Shown: positions 1 through 9,491 of the stretch, piece by piece
How positions within the stretch are numbered: the stretch's first letter is position 1
Layout: each line of letters starts with the position of its first letter
NCBI RefSeq assembly: GCF_022048975.1
Contig: NZ_JAKMHX010000038.1
Coordinates: 186,001 to 250,000, forward strand
Source of the DNA: Sporosarcina cyprini
GTDB taxonomy: Bacteria; Bacillota; Bacilli; Bacillales_A; Planococcaceae
Length of the DNA: 64,000 bases
Reading direction: 5' to 3'
Made by a program: the position numbers and the translations under genes
The notes under the pieces: generated by a model
Database searches by the model: none
Seen by the model: the letters and a program-made list of their open reading frames with translations, nothing else
Told to the model about the DNA's origin: nothing

Positions 1-922
1 CTTCTTCCACATCACGCAAGCGAACCGGCCCCATAACATCCATTTCCTCCTGGAAGGATTCCGCCATGCGCTGGGACATATTTTTGAAAAGAATTTCTTT
101 GACTTCTTCGCTGGATACTTTCATTGCCAATATAAGATCCTCATTTTCACATTCACGGATGATCCGCTGAATAGACCGGTTATCCAATGTAACAATATCT
201 TCGAATACGAACATTCTCTTCCGGATTTCTTCTGCCAGTTCCGGATCTTGTATTTCAAGCGCATCGAGGATTGTTTTTTCCGTTGCACGATCCACGCCGT
301 TCAACACTTGAACAACCGCATCGACACCGCCCGTTTCTGTGAAGTCCTGCGTCACTGTAGAAGACAGCTTTCTTTCAAGTACCGCTTCAATTTCACTGAT
401 GACTTCCGGTGACGTCGAATCCATCGTAGCGATCCGTTTGGCGATATCCGCCTGTACCTCTTGAGGCAAGGAGGACAGAATCATTCCTGCCTGCTCCGCC
501 TCTAAGTAAGATAAAATCAGTGCAATGGTTTGTGGATGCTCGTTTTGTATAAAATTCAGTATTTGTCCTGGATCTGCCCGTCTTGCAAAGTCGAATGGAC
601 GAACTTGCAAGGAAGAGGTCAAACGATTGATAATCGCTTGGGCATGTTCTTTCCCGAGTGCTTTTTCCAACACGGTCTTTGCGTAGCCAATACCGCCCTG
701 TGTAATGTAATCTTGCGCAAGTGCAATATTATGGAATTCCTCAATAATTTCTTCTTTAACAGAACTGTCCACTTTTTTAACGCTGGAGATTTCGAGTGTC
801 AGCCGTTCAATTTCTTCCTCATTCAAATGCTTATAGACAGCCGCAGACACTTCTGGACCGAGCGAGATGAGGAGGAGTGCCGCTTTTTGTTTACCAGACA
901 TGCCCTTTTCTTTCTTAACCAC
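1..922 (-). CDS. fliG: Flagellar motor switch protein FliG (3' end outside window)
   Basis: FliG forms the rotor ring that contacts the stator MotA and sits on the FliF MS-ring; it is cytoplasmic and controls torque and rotation sense. About 307 codons are visible of the usual 335-340, so only some 30 C-terminal residues are missing. The reading frame contains SGKQKAALLLISLGPE near the N terminus, the conserved EHPQT motif in the middle domain (near 520-530), and ends in view with FMGPVRLRD-like residues (VMGPVRLRDVEE). I chose a GTG start at 922 because GGAGG lies 8 bases upstream, while ATG codons further up are followed by stops. It begins 14 bases after the fliF stop, so its RBS lies in the end of fliF. 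Confidence 0.95.
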   Translation of the reverse strand, partial: MVKKEKGMSGKQKAALLLISLGPEVSAAVYKHLNEEEIERLTLEISSVKKVDSSVKEEIIEEFHNIALAQDYITQGGIGYAKTVLEKALGKEHAQAIINRLTSSLQVRPFDFARRADPGQILNFIQNEHPQTIALILSYLEAEQAGMILSSLPQEVQADIAKRIATMDSTSPEVISEIEAVLERKLSSTVTQDFTETGGVDAVVQVLNGVDRATEKTILDALEIQDPELAEEIRKRMFVFEDIVTLDNRSIQRIIRECENEDLILAMKVSSEEVKEILFKNMSQRMAESFQEEMDVMGPVRLRDVEE

Positions 923-936
923 GATTCATCCCTCCA

Positions 937-2529
937 TCAATCCTCGGCAATCCAAGTCCGCAATAATTTCGCAAACTCTTCCGGCTTCTCTTTTGCCATC
1001 TTTTCAAGCTGCTTTCTTCTTACAGTTGCTTCTGTTTCATGTTCCACATTGATGTCGTCAACATTTAACGTCTCCCGCTGCTCTTCCATAATCAGTTCTT
1101 CTTCCAGCTCCCGCTCTTTTCTCCGGTTGCGGATGTAAGCGAAGACTAGAATGCCGATAACAACTAGAAGAGCTGCACCAATTGCATAAACCCACCAAGG
1201 GATACCTGCCGGCTCGTCGGAAGCAGCAATCGCTTTTCCGTTGAATGTTTGAACAGACAATGCGATTTTACTGTTCCAATAAGCGTCATCCGCTTCAGTT
1301 GGAACCAATTCCTTGTCCATCGATGTCTGAATGATTGTGCGCAGAATGTCTTGAATGTCGTTTCTCACTTCTGCCGTCATCGTAGCAGGATCTTGTGGAT
1401 TCGGCGGTTCTACCATCACTTGCAAACCGATGTCCCGGATTTTATATGGACTTTCAATAATGTCCTTCCGGATACGGTTCACTTCATTGTTAATGGTTTC
1501 TTCCAGACGATCGTAATCGCCGTTCGACATATTTCCTTCGACAAAACCTGTACGATTATCTGTCGGGTCTTCCCCTTCAGGTGTTCCGCCAGCCACAGTG
1601 CCATTTCCGGAGAAAGTCTCTGTTACCCGCTGAATACTGATCGCTAGGCTGTCCCGCTCATCATCGATCGGTTCAACACGATTCTCTTCCCGGTTTTCCT
1701 GTTTGAAATCGATATCCGTCGTGACGGAGACGACTACTTTATCTTGTCCGACCATCGTACCAAGCATCATCTGCACTTTTCGCTGCAATTCGCGTTCAAT
1801 GGTCTTTTTAATAGCCATTTGGTCCGTAACGTTCGGTCCACTCGCCATATTTCCTGACTCCAAGTCGTAGTATTCGAAGTATTGATTCATAATGACTATG
1901 TCGTCAGTTGATAAATTCGGTAAGCTTTTCGATACTAAATTATATAGTCCAGTAATCTGCTGTTCTGTAAATTGATAACCAGGTTCCGTTTTGAGCACGA
2001 TGGATGCACTGGCATTTTGGACACTTTCATTCAGGAAGACGGATTGAGTTGGCAGCGTGATCATTACTTTTGCATCCTGAACGCCTTGAATTCCTTTTAT
2101 CAAGTTGGCCAATTCAGTTTGCATCGCGCTTAACTTGATCATATTAAATTCATTGTCCGTCGTTCCAAAACCGGCATTTTGTGAGAAAAACGAGTAGTCT
2201 ATCGTGCCGGAATGAGGAAATCCTTCTGCAGCCAGGGAAACGAGCAAATCATCCACTCGTTCTTTCGGGACAAGAATTGAGGTTCCGCCTGGTGCAATTT
2301 CGTTAGGCACCCCTTGTGCATCCAATTCTTCTTTAATCCGGCCAATTTCCGCACGTGAAACATCTTTATAGAGCGTGACATACTCCGTTCTTGACAAAAA
2401 GTAGGTTAAAAATGCAGCCAGTGCGATTACCGCTACAGCAGAGCCGATATATACAGTTTTTTGAGTTTTTGTCCGACTGGACCAGAACTGACTGATGTCA
2501 GCTCGGATCTTCGCCAATCTTTCTTTCAT
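937..2529 (-). CDS. fliF: Flagellar MS-ring protein FliF
   Basis: 530 aa, the usual length. FliF builds the membrane MS ring that is the first piece of the basal body and houses the export gate. Visible are one membrane helix near residues 25-45 (VYIGSAVAVIALAAFLTYFL), the two ring-building motif domains in the periplasmic part, a low-complexity acidic region around residues 280-330, a second membrane helix near 436-457 (WWVYAIGAALLVVIGILVFA), and the cytoplasmic C-terminal tail EFAKLLRTWIAED that binds FliG. It lies between fliE (56-base gap) and fliG (14 bases), the standard order of this operon in Bacillales. Confidence 0.97.
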   Translation of the reverse strand: MKERLAKIRADISQFWSSRTKTQKTVYIGSAVAVIALAAFLTYFLSRTEYVTLYKDVSRAEIGRIKEELDAQGVPNEIAPGGTSILVPKERVDDLLVSLAAEGFPHSGTIDYSFFSQNAGFGTTDNEFNMIKLSAMQTELANLIKGIQGVQDAKVMITLPTQSVFLNESVQNASASIVLKTEPGYQFTEQQITGLYNLVSKSLPNLSTDDIVIMNQYFEYYDLESGNMASGPNVTDQMAIKKTIERELQRKVQMMLGTMVGQDKVVVSVTTDIDFKQENREENRVEPIDDERDSLAISIQRVTETFSGNGTVAGGTPEGEDPTDNRTGFVEGNMSNGDYDRLEETINNEVNRIRKDIIESPYKIRDIGLQVMVEPPNPQDPATMTAEVRNDIQDILRTIIQTSMDKELVPTEADDAYWNSKIALSVQTFNGKAIAASDEPAGIPWWVYAIGAALLVVIGILVFAYIRNRRKERELEEELIMEEQRETLNVDDINVEHETEATVRRKQLEKMAKEKPEEFAKLLRTWIAED

Positions 2530-2585
2530 TCTAATCCCCCGGTCAGCTTACATAATTAAGAAATCCGTACTTGCTTATCATTTCA

Positions 2586-2888
2586 TCAGACTGGCATACG
2601 AATGATTTCTTGGTATGCTTCGACAACTTTATTTCGGATTTCCATCGTGGCATTCAAAGCTACCGAAGCCTTTTGTGCAGCAATCATCACATTATGTAAA
2701 TCGACTTCTTGGCCCAATGCCAGCTTTTGTGTCAGCCGATCTGATTCGATCTGTTGGTTATTGACATCCTGGATGGCATCTTTCAAAAAAGCACCAAAGC
2801 TTTTCTCCGCCTCATGGGGTGTTTGTTGAACAACCGGCTTCATTACGTTTGCGATATTCCCGGAATTCAGGACTGATTGTATAGGCAT
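2586..2888 (-). CDS. fliE: Flagellar hook-basal body complex protein FliE
   Basis: 100 aa, family length about 100. FliE links the MS ring to the proximal rod formed by FlgB and FlgC. The C-terminal half shows the family signature AQKASVALNATMEIRNKVVEAYQEIIRM. It follows flgC by 25 bases in the order flgB-flgC-fliE-fliF. AAGGAG lies a few bases ahead of the ATG. No deviation from the family is visible. Confidence 0.95.
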   Translation of the reverse strand: MPIQSVLNSGNIANVMKPVVQQTPHEAEKSFGAFLKDAIQDVNNQQIESDRLTQKLALGQEVDLHNVMIAAQKASVALNATMEIRNKVVEAYQEIIRMPV

Positions 2889-2913
2889 TTCACTATCTCC
2901 TTATCTATTATTA

Positions 2914-3375
2914 TCATTTGCCGATTTCCAAGGCTTTCATCAGCATTGCTTTATTGGCATTTAACACGGTTACATTTGCCTCGTATGATCTTGTCGCGGA
3001 CATGAGGTCAATCATTTCACGGAGTGGATCTACATTTGGCATTTGGACATAGCCATCTTCATTTGCATCAGGATGGGATGGATTGTAGACAAGTTGGAAG
3101 GGGGTTTCAGTATCTTCCTTTATAGAGGAGACCGTCACTCCATATCCTGCTGCCCCTGTAGACTGTTTTCCCATAGCCGCTTGTAGCATGGAAGAAAATT
3201 GGCCTTCACGAGGTTGGAAGGAGACGGTTTTGCGGCGGTAAGGCTGCCATTCCCCATCGACCATTTTTCCTCGCGTCGTCTCGATATTAGCCATATTGGA
3301 TGAAATGACATCCATCCGAAGACGCTGTGCAGTCAATGCGGATGCCGATGTATTCAGACTATGAAAGATGCTCAA
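2914..3375 (-). CDS. flgC: Flagellar proximal rod protein FlgC
   Basis: 153 aa with the start chosen here; Bacillus FlgC is 150 aa. It polymerises with FlgB into the proximal rod in the cell envelope after export through the flagellar type III apparatus. The N terminus FHSLNTSASALTAQRLRMD carries the rod/hook helix with the conserved SSNMANIETT stretch, and the C terminus ends in TRSYEANVTVLNANKAMLMK, typical of the family. The frame is open to a TTG at 3381 that overlaps the flgB stop, but the GGAGG is 9 bases from the TTG at 3375 and only 3 from the first one, so 3375 is preferred. Confidence 0.93.
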   Translation of the reverse strand: MSIFHSLNTSASALTAQRLRMDVISSNMANIETTRGKMVDGEWQPYRRKTVSFQPREGQFSSMLQAAMGKQSTGAAGYGVTVSSIKEDTETPFQLVYNPSHPDANEDGYVQMPNVDPLREMIDLMSATRSYEANVTVLNANKAMLMKALEIGK

Positions 3376-3377
3376 TG

Positions 3378-3770
3378 TCAACGTCCTCCCTTAATAACAT
3401 TTTGCAGTGTGTTAAATTTACCATTCAACCTGTCAACCAGCGCATTGTAATAAATTTGGTTCGCAGCTAAGTCCGCTTGCTCTTTATCCATATCGACTCC
3501 GTTTCCGTCTTGCCGATAACGGAAATTTGAATAATTGAAGACGCCTGCATGGGGTGTTCTTTCGGCAAATTCAATATGCAGCTTATTAGTTCGGTACGCT
3601 TTGACAACATTCGACTTCTCTCTGTCGAAAACTTCTTGAAAGCTCACGCTTTTCGCTTTGTAATTTGGTGTGTCAACGTTTGCGATATTTTGAGCAATCG
3701 TCTTCCCTTTCGTCGAAGAAAAATCCAGCCCCCGTTCTAACAACGACATGGTCGAACCGTATAAATTCAT
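3378..3770 (-). CDS. flgB: Flagellar rod protein FlgB
   Basis: 130 aa, usual length. FlgB is a proximal rod subunit exported through the flagellar type III system. The rod signature NIANVDTPNYKAKSVSF lies near residues 28-45, and the C terminus has the pairing helix YYNALVDRLNGKFNTLQNVI. It is the first gene of the flagellar operon in this window; AAGGGGTGG precedes the ATG, and a promoter candidate lies about 90 bases upstream. It is followed directly by flgC with a 2-base gap. Confidence 0.95.
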   Translation of the reverse strand: MNLYGSTMSLLERGLDFSSTKGKTIAQNIANVDTPNYKAKSVSFQEVFDREKSNVVKAYRTNKLHIEFAERTPHAGVFNYSNFRYRQDGNGVDMDKEQADLAANQIYYNALVDRLNGKFNTLQNVIKGGR

Positions 3771-3855
3771 AAAGCCACCCCTTCTTATACTAGTAAACTA
3801 TTATTAAGAATATTATTTTTTTATATATAAATCTACTTAATACGACATATAATTC

Positions 3856-3885
3856 ATTGTAGCGGATAAGGAAGGAATTTGTCTA
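3856..3885 (-). promoter_or_regulatory. Candidate SigA promoter of the flagellar operon
   Basis: Read on the minus strand there is a -35 TAGACA, an 18-base spacer and a -10 TACAAT, about 86 bases ahead of flgB and downstream of the codY terminator. The rest of the 3771-4026 gap is very AT rich and shows no gene. In B. subtilis the fla/che operon has a SigA promoter at this place; I did not see a convincing SigD box. Confidence 0.45.
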
Positions 3886-4026
3886 TAATTTATGATGAAA
3901 TTCTTATGGTTCCAAACAGCCTTTTTAATTATATAAACGCAAATTTGAATGGTTCTTAGGTACAAAAACTCAAGTTAGTCAGCAATCTTTTTATAGTATT
4001 TAAGTACCATCTATTTCATTTTCGAC

Positions 4027-4062
4027 AAAAAAAGACCTCACCCTGTTGGATGAGGCCTTCTC
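4027..4062 (-). terminator. Rho-independent terminator after codY
   Basis: On the minus strand the stem AGGCCTCATCC / GGGTGAGGTCT (with G-T pairs) has a 4-base AACA loop and is followed by seven T. It starts just after the codY stop and separates the cod operon from the flagellar operon. Confidence 0.8.
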
Positions 4063-4069
4063 ATTTTTT

Positions 4070-4846
4070 TTAGTTTTTATGTTTTTCCAACTCTTCAAGG
4101 AATTTGCTGTTCAATACCTTAATGTACGTTCCTTTCATTCCTAGGGAGCGGGATTCGATTACGCCAGCGCTCTCCAATTTACGAAGGGCATTGACGATAA
4201 CGGAGCGAGTGATTCCAACGCGGTCCGCAATCTTTGAAGCGACAAGCAAACCTTCATTGCCATCAAGCTCTTTAAAGATATGCTCGATTGCTTCGTGTTC
4301 ACTGTAAGACAAGGAATTGATCGCCATTTGAACTACCGCTTTGCTGCGGGCTTCGATTTCGATCTCTTCAGCCTTTTCACGAAGGATTTCCATGCCGACT
4401 ACTGTAGCGCCATACTCAGCAAGGATCAAATCATCTTCGGTGAACTCCTCTTTCAGTCTTGCCAATACTAATGTGCCAAGACGCTCTCCACCTCCGATGA
4501 TCGGAACGATTGTAGTCAAGCCGTCTTTGAACAGTTCGCGCTCTTCTTCTGGGAACACTGTGTATTCGCTGTATACATCAATATTAGAAGACGTTTCATT
4601 TACTTCAAATAATTTTTTTGTATATTCTTCAGGGAACTTGCGGTCTTCAAACATCTTCTTCATCCGCTCATTCTCAATTTGCTGATGAATTTCAAGACCA
4701 AGCAATTTTCCTTTTCTGCTGACGATAAATGCATTGCACTCAATGACAGAACTCAATTTTTCCGCCATTTCTTTGAAATTGACCGGTTTCCCTGCTGATT
4801 CTTGAAGCATTGCATTAATTTGACGTGTTTTAGCTAATAAAGCCAT
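4070..4846 (-). CDS. codY: GTP- and branched-chain amino acid-sensing repressor CodY
   Basis: 258 aa, against 259 in B. subtilis. CodY is the global repressor of stationary-phase and nitrogen genes; it binds DNA when loaded with isoleucine/valine and GTP. The N-terminal GAF domain covers residues 1 to about 155 ([32 protein letters not shown]), and the C-terminal winged helix contains the near-invariant recognition region [19 protein letters not shown]. The frame is open 10 codons further upstream, but AAGGAGG sits 8 bases before the ATG at 4846 and the family begins MALL. It is the last gene of xerC-hslV-hslU-codY, as in B. subtilis. Confidence 0.97.
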   Translation of the reverse strand: MALLAKTRQINAMLQESAGKPVNFKEMAEKLSSVIECNAFIVSRKGKLLGLEIHQQIENERMKKMFEDRKFPEEYTKKLFEVNETSSNIDVYSEYTVFPEEERELFKDGLTTIVPIIGGGERLGTLVLARLKEEFTEDDLILAEYGATVVGMEILREKAEEIEIEARSKAVVQMAINSLSYSEHEAIEHIFKELDGNEGLLVASKIADRVGITRSVIVNALRKLESAGVIESRSLGMKGTYIKVLNSKFLEELEKHKN

Positions 4847-4932
4847 TTTTCTTTTCCTCCTTAAAATTATGGACATCCCACTAAAGAATATTCTAAAGCT
4901 TTTTAATCATTAAATAAACTAAAATGTTCTTC

Positions 4933-6333
4933 TTAAAGGATAAAATGTGACAAATCTTTGTTTTTTACGATGTTTTTCAACTTTTCGTCGACATAAGCCA
5001 CTGTAATCTTGATCGTGGAAGGTCCAATTTCGGCCGCCTCATACGATAAATCCTCCAGTAGCTTTTCGAGTATGGTATGAAGGCGTCTTGCCCCGATGTT
5101 TTCGGTATTGTCGTTTACTTCAAACGCAATCTCAGCCACTCGTTCAATTGCATCTTCTGCAAATTCAATATGCACTTCTTCAGTTGCCAGAAGTTTCTCA
5201 TATTGTCGAACAAGAGAGAAATCAGGCTCCTTCAAAATCCTGACAAAGTCATTTTTCGACAATTTATCAAGCTCCACCCGGATTGGAAAACGCCCTTGTA
5301 ATTCCGGAATGATATCAGAAGGCTTCGACATATGAAATGCACCTGCGGCAATGAACAAAATGAAGTCTGTCTTGACCGCTCCGTATTTTGTCGTAACCGT
5401 GGATCCTTCAACGATGGGCAGGATATCACGCTGCACACCTTCCCGCGAAACGTCTGCTGAAGAGCCTCCACTACCGCCTTTGCTTGCGATCTTATCCATT
5501 TCATCGATAAAAATGATGCCGGATTGCTCCGCCAGTTCAATCGCTTTTCTGGCGATTTCGTCTTGATCAATCAGCTTATCCGCTTCTTCAGCTTCTAATA
5601 CCGTTCGTGCATCTTTCACTTTCATCTTCTTTTTGGCTGTCTTTTTCGGCATGAGAGAGGAGAGCGCGTCTTGCATGCTCGCTCCCATTTGCTCCATTCC
5701 TGAACCTTGCAGGGCGTCAAACATGGAGGGCTGTTGCATTGTTACATCAACTGTAATCAATTCTTCTTCCAAGTTCCCTGCTCGCAGACGGGCCAATATA
5801 TCAGATCGCTTCTGCTTTACTTCATTTAATTCGGATTGGTCTGGTTGTTCTTGCTCGACTTTTTGGCCAAAAAGCATTTCAAAAGGGTTTTGCATATTCC
5901 CCTTTTTCTTCTTTTCAGGAACAAGCAATTCCACAAGTCGCTCTTCGGCATGCTTTGCCGCTTCATCTTTTACTGCTTCGCGCTGCTGTTCCCGGACAAT
6001 ACGGACACTCGCTTCTGTCAAATCACGCACCATCGATTCAACATCACGTCCGACATATCCCACCTCAGTGAATTTTGTCGCTTCCACTTTAACAAACGGA
6101 GCATTGACCAGTCTCGCAATTCTCCTTGCTATTTCAGTCTTCCCAACACCGGTCGGACCAATCATCAAAATGTTTTTGGGAATAACTTCCCGTCTTTCCT
6201 CTTCATCCAGCAGACTTCGCCGGTATCTGTTCCTGATCGCAACGGCAACCGCTTTTTTGGCATTATCCTGCCCAACAATATAACGATCTAGATAGGCGGT
6301 TAGTTCCCGAGGTGTCAATTCTTGTTTTCTCAT
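4933..6333 (-). CDS. hslU: ATP-dependent protease unfoldase subunit HslU (ClpY)
   Basis: 466 aa. HslU is the AAA+ ring that unfolds substrates and feeds them to HslV in the cytoplasm. Seen are the N-terminal LDRYIVGQ box, Walker [10 protein letters not shown] near residue 59, the I domain (about 110-240, methionine-rich and low complexity around [19 protein letters not shown]), Walker [11 protein letters not shown], and the C-terminal tail DLSHFIL that docks into HslV. The ATG at 6333 overlaps one base of the hslV stop; GGAGGTG is 8 bases upstream, so it is preferred over the TTG one codon earlier. Translationally coupled to hslV. Confidence 0.96.
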   Translation of the reverse strand: MRKQELTPRELTAYLDRYIVGQDNAKKAVAVAIRNRYRRSLLDEEERREVIPKNILMIGPTGVGKTEIARRIARLVNAPFVKVEATKFTEVGYVGRDVESMVRDLTEASVRIVREQQREAVKDEAAKHAEERLVELLVPEKKKKGNMQNPFEMLFGQKVEQEQPDQSELNEVKQKRSDILARLRAGNLEEELITVDVTMQQPSMFDALQGSGMEQMGASMQDALSSLMPKKTAKKKMKVKDARTVLEAEEADKLIDQDEIARKAIELAEQSGIIFIDEMDKIASKGGSGGSSADVSREGVQRDILPIVEGSTVTTKYGAVKTDFILFIAAGAFHMSKPSDIIPELQGRFPIRVELDKLSKNDFVRILKEPDFSLVRQYEKLLATEEVHIEFAEDAIERVAEIAFEVNDNTENIGARRLHTILEKLLEDLSYEAAEIGPSTIKITVAYVDEKLKNIVKNKDLSHFIL

Positions 6334-6875
6334 CAATCAAGCACCTCCACTATGATCTGATCATTCGTGTACACACAAATTTCAGCCGCCGTTTCAAGTG
6401 CAGCCTTCGCTATTTGTTCAGCAGTTAATGAGTCTCCGCTATATTTAGCTAGGGCTCTTCCAGCTGCGAGCGCATAGTTGCCGCCGGATCCGATGGCAAG
6501 AATACCATCATCGGGCTCAATGACTTCACCCGTCCCAGATACGAGTAATAACCGGCTCTCATCCGCCACTAGCAGCATAGCCTCCAGCTTTCTAAGGATC
6601 CTGTCTCCCCGCCATTCTTTAGCCAGCTCGACAGCAGCACGTTCAAGATTTCCGTTGAATTCGGCTAATTTCCCTTCAAAAAGATCAAACAGCGTAAATG
6701 CATCAGCGACAGACCCGGCAAATCCAGCAAGGATTTTGCCCCCAAACAGCCGTCTCACTTTTTTGGCCGTATGCTTCATGACAACAGATTCCCCCATTGT
6801 CACTTGTCCATCTCCTGACATGGCACATACTCCTTTGTGCCGTATTGCAAAAATGGTCGTTGAATGGAATTCCAT
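6333..6875 (-). CDS. hslV: ATP-dependent protease proteolytic subunit HslV (ClpQ)
   Basis: 180 aa from the ATG at 6875. HslV is the peptidase ring of the two-component HslUV protease. The core is clear: [20 protein letters not shown], the glycine-rich [20 protein letters not shown] and [19 protein letters not shown]. The start is uncertain. GGAGG is 12 bases ahead of this ATG, 9 ahead of an in-frame GTG at 6878, and overlaps an upstream frame open to an ATG at 6899. In every case the residues before TTIFA are MEFHS, so the B. subtilis type N terminus with Ser at position 2 is not obvious. It follows xerC closely. Confidence 0.93.
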   Translation of the reverse strand: MEFHSTTIFAIRHKGVCAMSGDGQVTMGESVVMKHTAKKVRRLFGGKILAGFAGSVADAFTLFDLFEGKLAEFNGNLERAAVELAKEWRGDRILRKLEAMLLVADESRLLLVSGTGEVIEPDDGILAIGSGGNYALAAGRALAKYSGDSLTAEQIAKAALETAAEICVYTNDQIIVEVLD

Positions 6876-6891
6876 CACTTCACTCACCCTC

Positions 6892-7791
6892 CTATGCACG
6901 CGGATGTGTATTCATATACGTTTTCCGCAAGTGCTCTTTCGTAATATGTGTATACACTTGAGTTGAAGATATATGGCTATGCCCAAGCAATTCTTGGACT
7001 GTTCTCATATCCGCCCCATTTGCCAGTAAATGTGTTGCAAACGAGTGGCGGATCATATGTGGGTGGATCTTCGTATGGAGGGAGGCACGCTTCATCAATT
7101 CATTCAATACATGCCGTACGCCCCGATCGGTCAACGGTTCGCCTCGCATATTGACAAAAAGAGCTTCATGCTGCCTGTTTTTCATCAGCAGCGGCCTGCC
7201 ATCAGCGAGATACGTTTCCAAAGCCGATAAAGCAAAACTGCCAAAAGGTATGTACCGCTCTTTTCTTCCTTTCCCCATTACGAGAACAATCCCAAGCGAC
7301 AGGTCGATATCCCTAATTTTTAAGGCGACCAATTCACTGACACGCATTCCAGTCGCATAGAGCAGCTCCAAAAGCGCCCGGTCGCGTAATGATTTTTTGT
7401 CATCCAGACCACAGGCAGCCAAAAGTTCCCCCATTTCCTCCTCATAAAAAAAAGCCGGAAGTCGCTCTTCCTTCTTCGGATGATGCAACAATCGGAATGC
7501 ATTATCGTTTACCCCGTAACGAGCATTGGCAAACTTGTAGAACGAGCGCAGCGAGGAGATCTTTCTGGATATGGTCGTCCGTGAAAATCCGTTATCATAC
7601 AGTTTCGTTACGTATAACCGCGCTACTGGATAAGTAACATCCGAAAGATTAAAAATCCCTTCCGCATCCATGAATGCAAAAAACTCGGTGACATCCCTTT
7701 CATACTCCGAAACAGTGAAAGATGAAAAGTTTTTCTCAAGTCGAATGTAGGAAATATACGCAGCAAAAGCTTCTTTGGTCACATCGGTCAA
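6892..7791 (-). CDS. xerC: Tyrosine recombinase XerC (CodV)
   Basis: 299 aa. Together with XerD it resolves chromosome dimers at dif. The N-terminal SAM-like core-binding domain covers about residues 5-90. The catalytic domain has Arg in TGMRVSEL, Lys in GKGRKERY, the [14 protein letters not shown] block (His and Arg), the [11 protein letters not shown]is, and the nucleophile Tyr in STQVYTHI. The TTG at 7791 is chosen because GGAGG lies 8 bases upstream; an in-frame GTG at 7800 is inside that RBS. First gene of the hslVU-codY operon, the same arrangement as codV in B. subtilis. Confidence 0.95.
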   Translation of the reverse strand: MTDVTKEAFAAYISYIRLEKNFSSFTVSEYERDVTEFFAFMDAEGIFNLSDVTYPVARLYVTKLYDNGFSRTTISRKISSLRSFYKFANARYGVNDNAFRLLHHPKKEERLPAFFYEEEMGELLAACGLDDKKSLRDRALLELLYATGMRVSELVALKIRDIDLSLGIVLVMGKGRKERYIPFGSFALSALETYLADGRPLLMKNRQHEALFVNMRGEPLTDRGVRHVLNELMKRASLHTKIHPHMIRHSFATHLLANGADMRTVQELLGHSHISSTQVYTHITKEHLRKTYMNTHPRA

Positions 7792-7826
7792 GCAATTCAC
7801 CTCCAGAATGAATCACTCACATATAC

Positions 7827-7854
7827 ATTATAACAAAGTTTGAAAAGATTTGAA
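7827..7854 (-). promoter_or_regulatory. Candidate SigA promoter of xerC-hslVU-codY
   Basis: On the minus strand a perfect -10 TATAAT is preceded after 16 bases by TTCAAA. It lies about 35 bases upstream of the xerC start. Spacing is one base short of ideal, so the -35 assignment is tentative. Confidence 0.5.
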
Positions 7855-8111
7855 TAGTTTTTAAATAGTAATTTGTGGTAATCTTTAGAATCCAACTTTT
7901 TACATGAATACTCGAAAATGTCGACTACTTACTCTATTCAAAAGTCATCCACGATTCACTATACAGCAATCGACACTCCCGCCGCAATCAATTCGTATTG
8001 AGTTAAAAGGGTTTATGTTACGTATTCACCGGATCGTCACAATTTATTCAAATTACGCAGGCTATCCTTTTCCTGTTCCTGGAATCTAAACTGTTTAATT
8101 TTCCACAATAG
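7855..8111. other. Intergenic stretch without recognised gene
   Basis: AT-rich spacer between the xerC promoter and the trmFO terminator. A 61-codon plus-strand open frame (7904-8089) has no ribosome binding site and no recognisable motif. I see no RNA structure here that I can name. Confidence 0.5.
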
Positions 8112-8146
8112 GAAAGAGCTGCCCCAGTAATCAGGGGCAGCCCGCT
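8112..8146 (-). terminator. Hairpin terminator after trmFO
   Basis: On the minus strand CTGCCCC and GGGGCAG pair around an 8-base loop directly after the trmFO stop. The following tract is CTCTTTCCT, so the T run is weak. Confidence 0.6.
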
Positions 8147-8147
8147 A

Positions 8148-9491
8148 TCACAATGTAACGGATGTACGGAAACTTTCTAGCGCCTCCAGCGCCCTTCCGG
8201 CATGTTTCTCCGCTCTCTCCACTTTTGACTTGACACGTTCACCCAAATCAGGAAACAGTCCAAAATTGACATTCATCGGCTGGAAATTTCTCGGATCGGC
8301 TTCTGTAATATATCGTGCCATGCTTCCAAGTGCCGTCTCCTTAGGAAAAAGAATCGGTTCCTTGCCCAGCGCCAGCATGGCGGCATTAATTCCGGCAATT
8401 AACCCGGAACCGGCGGATTCCACATATCCTTCCACACCAGTCATCTGACCAGCGAAGAACAAATTCTCTTTTGATCTCAATTGATATGTCGATTTTAGCA
8501 CCTTTGGAGAATTGATGAAAGTATTGCGATGCATGACACCGTAACGAACAATCTCCACGTTCTCCAAACCAGGAATCAATTGGATGACTTCTTTCTGTGC
8601 TCCCCATTTCATATGCGTCTGGAAGCCGACGATGTTGTACAGTGTACCTGCTGCATCATCCTGCCTTAGCTGGACGACCGCTCTTGGACGTTTCCCTGTT
8701 TTAGGATCTTCCAGGCCAACTGGTTTTAGCGGCCCAAACAACAATGTCTTTTCTCCACGTTGGGCGAGTACTTCCACCGGCATACACGCTTCAAAATACA
8801 CTTCTTTCTCGAACTCTTTCAATGGAGCTACTTCAGCAGATACGAGTGCATCGTAAAACCTTTTAAATTCCTCATCGTCCATAGGACAATTTAAATAGGC
8901 CGCTTCTCCTTTATCATAACGGGATTTCAAATATACCTTTTCCATATCAATGGAATCCTTTTCAATGATCGGCGCAGCCGCATCGTAAAAGTATAAGTAT
9001 TCTTCCCCGGTCAGCTCCTTGATCTTCTCTGCTAATGCAGGAGATGTCAGAGGCCCCGTCGCAATCACTGTGATCCCTTCCAGCAGTTGCGTGAGATCTG
9101 TCACTTCTTCGTTAATCACTTCAATCAGCGGGTGATTTTTAATTTGCCCGGTCACATTGCCTGCAAATTCATGACGGTCTACAGCAAGTGCCCCGCCAGC
9201 AGGTACTGCACATTGATCTGCGGACTCGATGATTAGGGAGCCCAGCCGTCTCATCTCTTCTTTGATAATCCCGACAGCGTTCGTTAAATTGTTGGCACGC
9301 AGTGAATTACTGCATACTAGTTCCGCAAACTTATCCGTATGATGTGCGGGTGTCTGTTTGACAGGACGCATCTCATACAATCGGACATTTACACCTCGGG
9401 ACGCAATCTGCCATGCCGCTTCACTTCCTGCCAGGCCGGCTCCTATTACGTTTACGACTGGACGCATTTCCTCACTCTTTTCCTGCATCAT
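8148..9491 (-). CDS. trmFO: Methylenetetrahydrofolate-tRNA-(uracil-54) methyltransferase TrmFO
   Basis: 447 aa from the first ATG, against 435 in B. subtilis. The enzyme makes ribothymidine at tRNA position 54 using FAD and methylene-tetrahydrofolate. Seen are the FAD fold [15 protein letters not shown], the LYEMRP and [19 protein letters not shown] blocks that mark the family, CPMDDEEF, and the C-terminal [19 protein letters not shown]. Start choice is unsure: the ATG at 9491 overlaps the topA stop, and an ATG at 9467 (MRPVVNVIG) would give 439 aa, but neither has a well-spaced strong RBS. Lies after topA as in B. subtilis (gid). Confidence 0.94.
   Translation of the reverse strand: MMQEKSEEMRPVVNVIGAGLAGSEAAWQIASRGVNVRLYEMRPVKQTPAHHTDKFAELVCSNSLRANNLTNAVGIIKEEMRRLGSLIIESADQCAVPAGGALAVDRHEFAGNVTGQIKNHPLIEVINEEVTDLTQLLEGITVIATGPLTSPALAEKIKELTGEEYLYFYDAAAPIIEKDSIDMEKVYLKSRYDKGEAAYLNCPMDDEEFKRFYDALVSAEVAPLKEFEKEVYFEACMPVEVLAQRGEKTLLFGPLKPVGLEDPKTGKRPRAVVQLRQDDAAGTLYNIVGFQTHMKWGAQKEVIQLIPGLENVEIVRYGVMHRNTFINSPKVLKSTYQLRSKENLFFAGQMTGVEGYVESAGSGLIAGINAAMLALGKEPILFPKETALGSMARYITEADPRNFQPMNVNFGLFPDLGERVKSKVERAEKHAGRALEALESFRTSVTL

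Noticed and set aside
5633-6283. 216-codon plus-strand open frame opposite hslU
   Set aside because: Serine-rich antisense shadow of the conserved hslU gene; many similar shadows occur opposite smc, topA, ylqG and prkC.
7904-8089. 61-codon plus-strand open frame in the xerC-trmFO gap
   Set aside because: No ribosome binding site, no recognisable motif.
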